58,506 bases of DNA from Thaumasiovibrio sp043421945 (GTDB taxonomy: Bacteria > Pseudomonadota > Gammaproteobacteria > Enterobacterales > Vibrionaceae): NCBI GenBank assembly GCA_043421945.1, contig JBHOGO010000020.1, positions 1 to 58,506 on the forward strand, written 5' to 3'. A program made the position numbers and the translations under genes. How positions within the stretch are numbered: the first letter of the stretch is position 1; each line of letters begins with the position of its first letter. Positions 10,201-17,378 of this stretch are shown here, in pieces. Under the pieces are notes generated by a model, which did not search any database, had not been told where the DNA came from, and saw only the letters and a list, made by a program, of their open reading frames with translations.

Positions 10201-10659
10201 TATCGGGTTGAAATGCTGGAAAATGCGGTTGAAGCCCTGTCAGAATTTGCCTTTGATGGTGATAAATCAAACCTCCAACAACTACGTGAACTTGGTGGAG
10301 AGTTCACTCGCTTAGCTGATAAATTGAGCCAAGACGAGAAGAGCAAAGGCGACATTATCCGCGAACTGACAGCCAATGCGATGAATGAATGCTTGCAGCT
10401 TTGGGAAAGTAGCACCGGGAAAACAAAATTTGCGCTTGCAGAAGAGAGTGGCCTCTGGCGTGTCTATCTCGACCGAAGTACGCTCCAAACACGTACACTT
10501 GATAAGTACCTACACATCGATACGATGCCAAAATCACCGCGCTGGAGAACGATCTTAAACACCTTAGACTTCGTTCTAGAGCGTTCTACGCAGCCCTCAC
10601 CTGAACGTCAAAAGATAGAAGCATATCGAGACAAGATCCATCACTATACCCAACAATAA
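7276..10659 (+). CDS. chiS: Chitin-catabolism hybrid sensor kinase ChiS
   Basis: ChiS is the master activator of chitin use in Vibrio. It is membrane bound, held inactive by the periplasmic chitooligosaccharide-binding protein, and known in V. cholerae to bind chb promoter DNA itself. The order here is: TM1 (about 13-36), a periplasmic sensor, TM2 (about 356-376), HAMP, HisKA with TSHELRTP (H470), and HATPase. The HATPase domain has an N box (NLVGNAIKYT), DTGQGIP and GTGLGLTI. A receiver with phospho-acceptor D772 (LLLDVMMPEVNG) follows, then a coiled-coil/PAS-like part and a C-terminal ~120 residues where the DNA-binding domain lies in V. cholerae. All kinase and receiver key residues are intact. 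The 1127-residue length and its position next to the chb operon support the name. The start could also be the ATG at 7282. Confidence 0.93.
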   Translation: MDMKFFKSFNRLQHVLMMAFLVISITPLTLTALFFLNSHITDLEKQTFNHLSLLRDNKSRQIERYFDNKQQESLAFASSELANASGGRFYGLVGAFKQLANSEEEAREIAQSHYIKGYLSNEEVDLSTEGTLYIANQRYRLIHKRYQHAFEQYLARSEFKNIYLVDMNGNVAYSVDKDHLFGENLVTGEFANTAPGETFQALRQITNKEWQGDESSPFMFTDFSYDENLAMNVAWLAAPIIQQGYLHSFVLFKLPTTGMDELLSEKMEDQTYINTVLIGADNLLRSHNLSSLPAEPSKEYLGKILGQSPRVERLINLSNKAVLSAFTPVNVLGNPWTLIVEMPEEDAFSHIDQLEKVFLLAMTAAILLVIIVSHWLSNSITAPLLRVTWAAERVSAGDLDQDISGTDRPDEIGRLAISFARMQRSVREKLQLIREQNAELERNLTTIQQKNQELETADTLKDEFLATTSHELRTPLHGMIGIAESLQAGINGPVPHQQMKQLQMIINSGQRLSTLVDDLLDYHKMRYGNLEINQHATDLGTAVRLVLELSQHLLGSKPVRIINQIPVDLPLVSADEQRLEQVLYNLVGNAIKYTTEGKIVLSATVLDNEVRVQVVDTGQGIPAEELEHIFEPLIQASTYSSRYRQGTGLGLTISRQLIELMGGHLYVSSQPMVGATFSFTLNKATEEQKANCPALVDHFHAPLQEASSLDEYTVSPENSDGDLILVVDDEPVNLQIVSNYLRMAGYRVMTADSGKVAIEQIAEQVPKALLLDVMMPEVNGYEVCTYLRSQAETEALPIIMLSALSQPQDRIKGFEVGASDYLHKPFNKEELLARIRAHLRAAKVAEEQANNQRLMSEIEHRKQIEQGLLETQGRLLNLLESTAEAILCIQADGRIRYANLAAAQLLSTPAEILERLNIQDYMADLSQLEDIKSIESLHFQLQGESHTWPAHVLPMPEPSGLHAMIVLSHLGPSNQYRVEMLENAVEALSEFAFDGDKSNLQQLRELGGEFTRLADKLSQDEKSKGDIIRELTANAMNECLQLWESSTGKTKFALAEESGLWRVYLDRSTLQTRTLDKYLHIDTMPKSPRWRTILNTLDFVLERSTQPSPERQKIEAYRDKIHHYTQQ

Positions 10660-11282
10660 GCGTTAGCAGATACACGGAAACAAATGGCCTGTACTTTGTG
10701 CCACTTTTTATTGCCGTCATCAATGTCGGAACCTACCTTCCTACCTTCCCGCCTAGCCGGCTCTCACGAACGGGTCTTATTATATAACCTCCACTTTTCC
10801 TTTTGCTTTCCTTCGATTTCATCCCTCCGTCCTGCGATATAAAACGGAGAGCAGTCGAAGATAACTCTCGCCAGCACCTAAGCAAGTATCCAGAATAGAC
10901 TCCTAACGCTGGTTCTGAGCAAGGTTTTATAGCATAGATGCTCTGCGAGGATTGACTGTAATAAAGAAGCTTAGCGCCGATAAGACAAAGGCCTGCACGA
11001 GCCCACAAGTTCTTCAATGGCAGTCAAAAATAAGTGGGGGATAATAGCAGTGAAACTGGCAAATGAAGCGATATAAAGCGCCCTTGAGCCGCTAACTATA
11101 AATTTATTTAGGGTTATGAGAAGCAACTCACAACAATTAGGGTATGCATATTTTCCGAGAAAAATTAACCCGAAAAAGTAATAAGAACCAGATCACATGA
11201 TGAAAACAACCCCATAAAACCAAGGTAAATAAAGGGTCACATGCATAGTAACCACTAACATTTAACTTGAAAGCAACATCAT

Positions 11283-11304
11283 TTAAGTGAGTGAGATCAC
11301 AGTT
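11283..11304 (+). promoter_or_regulatory. CRP-binding-site candidate upstream of chb operon
   Basis: AGTGA-GTGAGA-TCACA matches the TGTGA-N6-TCACA consensus except at the first base. cAMP-CRP is known to be needed for chb expression in V. cholerae. The site lies about 250 nt upstream of the ATG, so a long leader or an upstream activation position is implied. Confidence 0.6.
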
Positions 11305-11361
11305 CCCGTCGTATAAAAAAACACCGCTCATTCGTATTTTAACGAAATTAACGAGGCAATG

Positions 11362-11403
11362 TGACGTTTTGACGTTTTTAACGGGATGACCAATTGACGA
11401 TTT
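11362..11403 (+). promoter_or_regulatory. Three TGACGWTTT repeats upstream of chb operon
   Basis: TGACGTTTT occurs at 11362-11370 and 11370-11378, and TGACGATTT at 11395-11403. All are in the same orientation, with start-to-start spacings of 8 and 25 nt. They lie between the CRP-like site and the coding start. Binding by ChiS or another activator is a guess from position only. Confidence 0.4.
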
Positions 11404-11507
11404 ACCCAGCAAGTAGTTTCCTTGACAGTGCTTGGGCTTGTAGGCCATTTCATCACGACTCACTAGCGAGGTGAAAACAGGCTCAAGAAGTGGTTGGAAT
11501 ATAAAGC

Positions 11508-11523
11508 CACTTACTCATAAGTG
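11508..11523. repeat. Inverted repeat in the leader of the binding-protein gene
   Basis: CACTTA and TAAGTG flank CTCA, about 30 nt before the ATG at 11554. It could be an operator or a small RNA hairpin near the ribosome binding site. SlmA is known to activate chb in V. cholerae, but this repeat does not match its published GTGAG-type site well. Confidence 0.3.
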
Positions 11524-11553
11524 AAACAATAAGCACAGAGTTAAGGAACAGCT

Positions 11554-13224
11554 ATGCTTGCTAATAAAACTAAAATTGCTTTAGCAGTACTTGCAGCATC
11601 AACTGCACTCACTGCACCAACGGTCTCAGCTGCTCGCAGCGAATTGACGATCGTACCTGACTTTTACCCTACAATGGTACGCAACTTTAACCCGTACCTC
11701 GCAACAAACCTACGTACAACTTCTGAGTTCATTTACGAGCCGCTAGTTATCTTCAATGAAATGAAAGGTAATGAGCCAGTGATGCGTTTAGCTGAAAACT
11801 ACACGCTAGCGGATGACTTGATGAGTGCAACGTTCGACCTTCGTAAATCAGCGAAGTGGTCTGATGGCGAAATGTTCACGGCAGACGATATCGTTTTCAC
11901 CTACGACCTTCTACGTGAAAAAACAGAACTTGACCAACGTGGCATCAATAACTGGGTTAGCTCGGTAGAAAAGGTAAACGACCACCAAGTTGTTTTCAAA
12001 TTCACTGAAGCAAGTTCTAACGTCCCTTACCAAATCTCTCTTGTACCAATCGTACCGAAACACATTTGGAAAGACATTAAAGACCCTGCAAGCTTCACAA
12101 ATGAAAACCCTGTTGGTACTGGTGCGTTCACTGAAATCGACACCTTTACCCCACAGCTTTACATTCAGTGTCGCAACCCTCAATACTGGGATGCTGCAAA
12201 CCTAGACATTGACTGTCTACGTGTTCCACAAATCGCAGATAATGACCAGCTTCTAGGTATGATCATCAACTCTGAGCTAGATTGGACGAGTTCATTTGTT
12301 CCTGATGTTGACCGCACATACGCAGCAGCCAATCCGAACCACAAATACTGGTACCCGCCAGCGGGCACACAAGCATTTGTATTCAACTACAAATCACCAA
12401 ATGCCGGTAACAACGAAGCAATCAACAACGTTGATTTCCGTCGTGCATTCTCAATGTCTCTTGACCGTCAAACGATTATCGATATCGCATTCTACGGCAG
12501 CGGCGTAGTGAATGACTTCGCATCGGGTCTTGGTTATGCGTTCGAGTCATGGTCTGACGAAGCAACACATAACAAATATAAGCCATTTATGACTTATAAC
12601 GAGAGTGGTGCAAAAGATCTTCTTGCTAAAGCAGGTTTTAAAGACACTAATGGTGACGGCTTCGTTGAAACCCCATCTGGTAAAGCAATCACCCTGGCTA
12701 TCCAGTCTCCTAATGGCTGGACTGACTTCAACAACACTGTACAACTTGCCGTAGAGCAGTTGGCAGAAGTGGGTATCAAAGCAACGGCACGTACACCTGA
12801 TTTCGCTGTTTATGATTCAGCAATGAAAGAAGCAACGTATGACGTCGCGTACACTAACTACTTCCACGGTGCGGATCCACACGTATACTGGCATTCCGCT
12901 TACAACTCGTCACTACAAGAAGGTGATGGTAACCCACGCTTTGCTCGTCACTACTACAAAGACGCAGCGCTTGATGCACTGATTGACAGCTTCTACACAA
13001 CGGCCGATCGCAATGAGCAAGTTAAAATTGCTAATAAGATCCAAGCTATGATTGCTGATGCACAAATCACTGTTCCTGTGATGTCTGGTGCTTACAACTT
13101 CCAGTACAACGAAAGTCGCTTTACTGGTTGGTGGAATGAAGATAATCCTAAGGGTCGTCCAATGGTTTGGGCAAACATCCCTGAGCGTGTTCTTCAGGTA
13201 CTTGATCTGAAACCTAAGAAGTAA
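11554..13224 (+). CDS. Periplasmic chitooligosaccharide-binding protein (CBP)
   Basis: This is the solute-binding protein (SBP family 5) of the chitin-oligosaccharide ABC transporter. In Vibrio it also gates ChiS: unliganded CBP keeps the kinase off, and (GlcNAc)n binding releases it. A Sec signal peptide (about 1-26, ending in TVSA-AR) is followed by a bilobal domain whose motifs WSDGEMFTADDIVFTYD and GTGAFTEI are typical of the Dpp/Opp/CBP fold. It has 556 residues and a clear AAGGA ribosome binding site. It is the first gene of the chb operon. A hairpin separates it from the permeases, which suits the higher expression expected of a binding protein. The name rests on context as well as family; dipeptide-binding proteins share the fold. 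Confidence 0.92.
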   Translation: MLANKTKIALAVLAASTALTAPTVSAARSELTIVPDFYPTMVRNFNPYLATNLRTTSEFIYEPLVIFNEMKGNEPVMRLAENYTLADDLMSATFDLRKSAKWSDGEMFTADDIVFTYDLLREKTELDQRGINNWVSSVEKVNDHQVVFKFTEASSNVPYQISLVPIVPKHIWKDIKDPASFTNENPVGTGAFTEIDTFTPQLYIQCRNPQYWDAANLDIDCLRVPQIADNDQLLGMIINSELDWTSSFVPDVDRTYAAANPNHKYWYPPAGTQAFVFNYKSPNAGNNEAINNVDFRRAFSMSLDRQTIIDIAFYGSGVVNDFASGLGYAFESWSDEATHNKYKPFMTYNESGAKDLLAKAGFKDTNGDGFVETPSGKAITLAIQSPNGWTDFNNTVQLAVEQLAEVGIKATARTPDFAVYDSAMKEATYDVAYTNYFHGADPHVYWHSAYNSSLQEGDGNPRFARHYYKDAALDALIDSFYTTADRNEQVKIANKIQAMIADAQITVPVMSGAYNFQYNESRFTGWWNEDNPKGRPMVWANIPERVLQVLDLKPKK

Positions 13225-13235
13225 CCAACTAAATT

Positions 13236-13259
13236 GCGGTGCGCGCTCTTGCGCACCGC
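13236..13259 (+). other. Intercistronic hairpin after the CBP gene
   Basis: GCGGTGCGC and GCGCACCGC form a perfect 9-bp stem with a 6-nt loop, 12 nt past the CBP stop. No T-run follows. Such hairpins often stabilise the message of the binding protein over that of the permeases. Confidence 0.65.
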
Positions 13260-13320
13260 CACTTCCCCCCACTCTTAATTGAATGTATGGCGCTTTGCGT
13301 CAGGGGGTTTTACGTCCTTA

Positions 13321-13338
13321 ATCCAATGGAAATTGGAT
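13321..13338 (+). repeat. Small inverted repeat before the first permease gene
   Basis: ATCCAAT and ATTGGAT flank GGAA, 16 nt before the permease ATG. It would form a weak hairpin just upstream of the ribosome binding site. Confidence 0.4.
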
Positions 13339-13354
13339 GCCAGAGGTGTGAGTT

Positions 13355-14341
13355 ATGGGATTTTTTCTAAGACGTTTATCTTTTTACATGATGGCGTTGC
13401 TATTTGCAGCGACACTTAACTTTATTATTCCTCGGGCAATGCCCGGTGACCCCGTTACGATGATGTTTGCAAACGCAAGTGTTCAGGTAACAGCCGAACG
13501 TATCGAAGCGATGAAGCAGCTACTTGGCTTTGTCGATGGTCCAATATATGTTCAATATTTTACCTATATCAAAAGTATCCTATCTTGGGATCTTGGTATT
13601 TCGACAGCAACTTACCCTCAAACGGTTAACGATATTCTCGCTAACTCTGTAGGTTGGTCGCTCTTCCTTGCAGGCTCTGCCGTTATTATCGCATTCTGTA
13701 TCGGCTCTATTCTTGGTATTTTTGCTGCATGGAAGCGTGGTTCTAAATACGATGCGTTCATCTCTCCTGCAATGTTGGTTGTACAAGCAACGCCACCAAT
13801 CGTAACGGCCATGCTAGTTATGTTCACCTTTGCCGTCGGTACAACCTGGTTCCCAACAGGATACGCTTACCCTCCCGGCACAATCCCTGACTGGACCAGC
13901 TTCGAGTTCTATAAAGGCATTCTTCACCATGCCGTGCTACCGCTATTCTGTGCAACCATTATTCAAATCGGTGGCTTCTTGATCAACATGCGTAACAACA
14001 TGATCAACCTGCTGAGCGAAGACTATATCACCATGGCGAAGGGTAAAGGCCTTAGCGAAAACCGTGTTGTTTTCAACTATGCAGCTCGTAACGCCCTGCT
14101 TCCTTCTGTTACCGCACTTTCAATGGCTCTAGGTATGGCTATCGGTGGTCAGCTGATTATCGAAATCGTCTTCAACTACCCGGGCTTGGGTACAGTTCTA
14201 CTTAATGCAATTAACGCTCGTGACTATCAAGTGCTTCAAGGGCAGCTGTTTATCATGACGATCTTTATGCTGTTCTTTAACTTGCTGGCTGACGTGATGT
14301 ACGTATTCCTCGATCCCCGCCTGCGTAAGGGAGGTAAATAA
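13355..14341 (+). CDS. Chitooligosaccharide ABC transporter permease (DppB-type)
   Basis: This is one of two inner-membrane permease subunits of the chitooligosaccharide importer. Its 328 residues contain six predicted helices. The N-terminal segment MGFFLRRLSFYMMALLFAATLNFIIPRAMPGDP is typical of the DppB/OppB family. The cytoplasmic EAA-like loop (EDYITMAKGKGLSENRVVFNYAARNALLPS) contacts the ATPases. The next permease begins 2 nt after the stop, which indicates translational coupling. The substrate is inferred from the operon; sequence alone would also suit dipeptide transport. Confidence 0.9.
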   Translation: MGFFLRRLSFYMMALLFAATLNFIIPRAMPGDPVTMMFANASVQVTAERIEAMKQLLGFVDGPIYVQYFTYIKSILSWDLGISTATYPQTVNDILANSVGWSLFLAGSAVIIAFCIGSILGIFAAWKRGSKYDAFISPAMLVVQATPPIVTAMLVMFTFAVGTTWFPTGYAYPPGTIPDWTSFEFYKGILHHAVLPLFCATIIQIGGFLINMRNNMINLLSEDYITMAKGKGLSENRVVFNYAARNALLPSVTALSMALGMAIGGQLIIEIVFNYPGLGTVLLNAINARDYQVLQGQLFIMTIFMLFFNLLADVMYVFLDPRLRKGGK

Positions 14342-14343
14342 TC

Positions 14344-15375
14344 ATGAAAGCTTTATGGAAGTTACTCAAAGGAAATCCAAAAGCAATGTTCGGAACCGTT
14401 ATCGTTGTCTCGTTCATTCTTGCAGCTATCTTTGCCCCATTTATCACAGAGCATGCCCCTAACAAGCGCTCTGGTAATCCTCATGAATACCCATCATTCG
14501 TGGTGAAAGCAGCACAAGCAAACCCTGATGGCTGGATTGCAACAAACTACGCCGACGATCCTCGTACCTTGAGAATGTCGAAGGATGCAGATCACGTACT
14601 CGGCACCTCTCGCATGGGTCGTGATATCTGGTCACAACTTGTCTACGGAGCACGTGTATCACTGGGTGTAGGCTTTGGTGCTGGCCTTGTGGTCTGTTTC
14701 TTAGCAACCGCGATTGGTGTCTCTGCGGGCTACTTCGGTGGTCGTGTTGATGACGTGCTGACTGCTGCAATGAATATCATGTTAGTGATTCCGCAGTTCC
14801 CACTGCTGTTTGTTATCGCCGCATTCGTTGGACAAGCGGGGCCACTCACAACCGCGGTAGTTATCGGCCTTACCTCCTGGGCTTGGGGTGCAAGGGTTGT
14901 ACGCTCACAAACATTATCACTGCGTGAAAAAGAGTTTGTTAAAGCCGCTGAAGTACTCGGTGAGTCGTCATGGCGCATCATTGCTGTCGAGCTATTACCA
15001 AACCTTATCTCAATTGTTGGTGCAAGCTTCATCGGTTCTGTTCTGTACGCCATCATGATGGAGTCAACGCTATCTTTCCTTGGTCTTGGTGATCCTAACT
15101 CAATCAGCTGGGGCGTGATGCTCTACAACGTACGTACCTCTTCTTCAATGTTGATTGGCGCTTGGTGGGAAGTACTCGCTCCATGTATCGCATTAACCTT
15201 CGTTGCCATCGGCTTAGCGATGTTGAACTTCGCTGTCGATGAGATTGCCAACCCACAATTGCGTGCACAAAAAGGCATGCGTCGTTGGTCAAAGATGCAA
15301 AAAGAGAAAAACGACGAGAATGCCCAGCAAGAGCAAGACATGCCACAAACTGCTGTATGGAGCGCTGACAAATGA
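14344..15375 (+). CDS. Chitooligosaccharide ABC transporter permease (DppC-type)
   Basis: This is the second permease subunit and is 343 residues long. An N-terminal helix (about 17-36) is followed by a periplasmic loop and five more helices. The EAA loop (LREKEFVKAAEVLGESSWRIIAVELLPN) and the GTSRMGRDIWSQLVYGARVSL segment are DppC/OppC hallmarks. A charged, glutamine-rich C-terminal tail follows. Its last codons overlap the ATG of the next gene by 4 nt (ATGA), so translation is probably coupled. The substrate is assigned by context. Confidence 0.9.
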   Translation: MKALWKLLKGNPKAMFGTVIVVSFILAAIFAPFITEHAPNKRSGNPHEYPSFVVKAAQANPDGWIATNYADDPRTLRMSKDADHVLGTSRMGRDIWSQLVYGARVSLGVGFGAGLVVCFLATAIGVSAGYFGGRVDDVLTAAMNIMLVIPQFPLLFVIAAFVGQAGPLTTAVVIGLTSWAWGARVVRSQTLSLREKEFVKAAEVLGESSWRIIAVELLPNLISIVGASFIGSVLYAIMMESTLSFLGLGDPNSISWGVMLYNVRTSSSMLIGAWWEVLAPCIALTFVAIGLAMLNFAVDEIANPQLRAQKGMRRWSKMQKEKNDENAQQEQDMPQTAVWSADK

Positions 15376-16343
15376 GCAAACAAGACCCTTTAGTATCAAT
15401 CCGTAATCTTTGCGTGGATTACATCACTGATGCGGGCGATGTCCGCGCAGTCAACAACGTAAGCTTTGATATCGGCAAAGGTGAAGTATTTGGATTAGCC
15501 GGTGAGTCTGGTTGCGGAAAATCAACCGTCGCTTTCTCATTAATGCAGTTACACAAGCCACCAGCATTCATTACCGGCGGCGAAGTCATCTTCAATGGTG
15601 TGGATATCCTCAAATACTCCCAACAGGAGGTGTCAAACTTCCGCTGGAAAGAGATGTCGATGGTATTCCAGAGTGCAATGAACTCATTGAACCCTGTTCT
15701 CACCATGGAAGAGCAGTTTTGCGACGTCATCATGCGTCACACCAATATGACACGTGATCAAGCAGTTCGTCGTGCTGAAGGGCTGCTGGAAATTGTTGAT
15801 ATTCACCCAAGTCGTTTGCGTGACTACCCTCACCAGTTTTCTGGTGGTATGCGTCAACGTTTGGTGATTGCGATTGCGCTCGCTCTGAATCCAAAAATGA
15901 TCATTATGGATGAGCCGACAACGGCACTGGATGTGGTAGTGCAACGCGAGATTCTGCAAAAGATCTATGCGTTAAAAGAAGAGTTCGGCTTCTCTATCTT
16001 ATTTATCACTCATGACTTGTCACTGATGGTCGAATTCTCAGATCGCATTGGCATCATGTACTCAGGTCAACTCATCGAAGTCGCGCCATCAAAGCAGATC
16101 CTAGAGACACCATATCACCCCTATACAGAAGGATTAGGTAACTCCTTCCCACCGTTAACCGGCCCGAAAACACGACTAACAGGCATTCCTGGTAACCCTC
16201 TGAACTTACTAGAAATACCACAAGGTTGTCGCTTCCAGGCACGCTGTGGCAAGGCACACGAAGCTTGCTTTAGCAAGCCAACCCAGCTGCAGCAAATTGA
16301 ACCAGGTCGCTTGAGTAATTGCCACCTGTTCACGAATCGCTAA
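15372..16343 (+). CDS. Chitooligosaccharide ABC transporter ATPase (DppD-type)
   Basis: This is a cytoplasmic ATP-hydrolysing subunit of the importer. It has Walker A GESGCGKST at residues 44-52, the signature FSGGMRQR, Walker B MIIMDEPTTALD and a following H-loop (ITHD). The C-terminal oligopeptide/dipeptide extension has the conserved cysteine pattern around GCRFQARCGKAHEACF plus one later cysteine. It probably forms a heterodimer with the ATPase encoded next. Its 323 residues are normal for the family. Confidence 0.92.
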   Translation: MSKQDPLVSIRNLCVDYITDAGDVRAVNNVSFDIGKGEVFGLAGESGCGKSTVAFSLMQLHKPPAFITGGEVIFNGVDILKYSQQEVSNFRWKEMSMVFQSAMNSLNPVLTMEEQFCDVIMRHTNMTRDQAVRRAEGLLEIVDIHPSRLRDYPHQFSGGMRQRLVIAIALALNPKMIIMDEPTTALDVVVQREILQKIYALKEEFGFSILFITHDLSLMVEFSDRIGIMYSGQLIEVAPSKQILETPYHPYTEGLGNSFPPLTGPKTRLTGIPGNPLNLLEIPQGCRFQARCGKAHEACFSKPTQLQQIEPGRLSNCHLFTNR

Positions 16344-16374
16344 GGCCCTGACCGGTTGAACTAAGGAAACAATA

Positions 16375-17370
16375 ATGAGCTTACCAACAACAAAACCAAT
16401 AATTGAAGGAAAGAATCTGGTTAAGGACTTTCCGATTAATTCAAACTCGTTAAAAAGCTCGATGATGCGCGCCATTAACGATGTCTCTTTCAAGATGTAT
16501 AAAAGCCGCGGTTTATCCGTGGTGGGTGAGTCTGGCTCGGGTAAATCAACCACAGCCAAGATGATCGCAAAAATGTATGCACCAACAGATGGCCACATCG
16601 AATACTTTGGTCGTGACATTGCTGATATCTACAAGAAGCAAGATTTGATGCAGTACCGCCAAGGTGTACAGATGGTATGGCAAGATCCGTTTGGTTCATT
16701 GAACCCGACACATACTATCTTTCACCATATCGCTCGCCCTTTACTGATTCACAACAAGATAACGGGTAACAACAAGAAAGAGTTAGAAGATCGTGTCTAC
16801 GACCTTCTTGAGCAAGTTGGCCTAACACCACCAAAAGAGACGGCACAAAAGTACCCTCACCAACTTTCTGGAGGCCAGCGTCAACGTGTCAACTTGGCTC
16901 GTAACATTGCTGTTGGTGCCGAGGTTGTATTAGCCGATGAGCCAACATCGATGCTTGATGTCTCTATTCGTGCAGGTGTGCTTAACCTGATGGAAGAGAT
17001 GAAGTTTGAGCGTGAGATGGCCCTACTCTACATCACGCACGACATCGCTACAGCACGCTACATCGCAGAAGATCTTGCCGTTATGTACGTTGGTCATATG
17101 GTTGAATGGGGTGATACGGAAGAGATCATTCACGATCCTCAGCACCCATACACACAGCTACTTGTCTCTGCGGTTCCAGATCCTAAAAAGTCCATCCACG
17201 AGAAGCTCAAAGGCAATAAAGGTGAAATCCCGCTTTGGACGCCGGAATCTCTAGGTTGTCCATTTGCTGGACGCTGTATTCATGCCTCTGACAAATGTCG
17301 TGAGCAACTGCCTGGTGTCACGCAACTGTCTGACAACCACTTTGTTCGTTGCTACCTGTACGAAAACTAG
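16375..17370 (+). CDS. Chitooligosaccharide ABC transporter ATPase (OppF-type)
   Basis: This is the second ATPase subunit, with 331 residues. It has Walker A GESGSGKST, signature LSGGQRQRV, Walker B VVLADEPTSMLD and the switch histidine in ITHD. A cysteine-bearing C-terminal extension (GCPFAGRCIHASDKC) parallels that of its partner. A good ribosome binding site (AAGGAA) precedes the ATG. It completes a five-part importer (CBP, two permeases, two ATPases). The GH9 gene begins 8 nt downstream. Confidence 0.92.
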   Translation: MSLPTTKPIIEGKNLVKDFPINSNSLKSSMMRAINDVSFKMYKSRGLSVVGESGSGKSTTAKMIAKMYAPTDGHIEYFGRDIADIYKKQDLMQYRQGVQMVWQDPFGSLNPTHTIFHHIARPLLIHNKITGNNKKELEDRVYDLLEQVGLTPPKETAQKYPHQLSGGQRQRVNLARNIAVGAEVVLADEPTSMLDVSIRAGVLNLMEEMKFEREMALLYITHDIATARYIAEDLAVMYVGHMVEWGDTEEIIHDPQHPYTQLLVSAVPDPKKSIHEKLKGNKGEIPLWTPESLGCPFAGRCIHASDKCREQLPGVTQLSDNHFVRCYLYEN

Positions 17371-17378
17371 GAGTCCCC

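Larger units (their letters stand above)
10660..11553. promoter_or_regulatory. Gene-poor region upstream of the chb operon
   Basis: These 894 nt separate chiS from the binding-protein gene. I see no convincing gene. Two minus-strand open frames (10733-11017, 11137-11463) lack good ribosome binding sites and recognisable motifs. The right-hand half holds a CRP-like site, three TGACGWTTT repeats and inverted repeats close to the start codon, so it probably carries the chitin-responsive promoter. The left half (about 10720-11060) is unexplained. Confidence 0.6.

Noticed and set aside
10735..10765. Repeated CCTACCTTC at the start of the chb upstream region
   Set aside because: Only two short copies; too brief to call an array, CRISPR or integron element.
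10733..11017. 94-residue minus-strand open frame upstream of CBP
   Set aside because: TTG start, no ribosome binding site, no recognisable motif, and odd composition. Kept only as part of an unexplained region.
11137..11463. 108-residue minus-strand open frame over the chb promoter region
   Set aside because: It covers the CRP-like site and repeats, lacks a good start signal, and has no coherent protein features.
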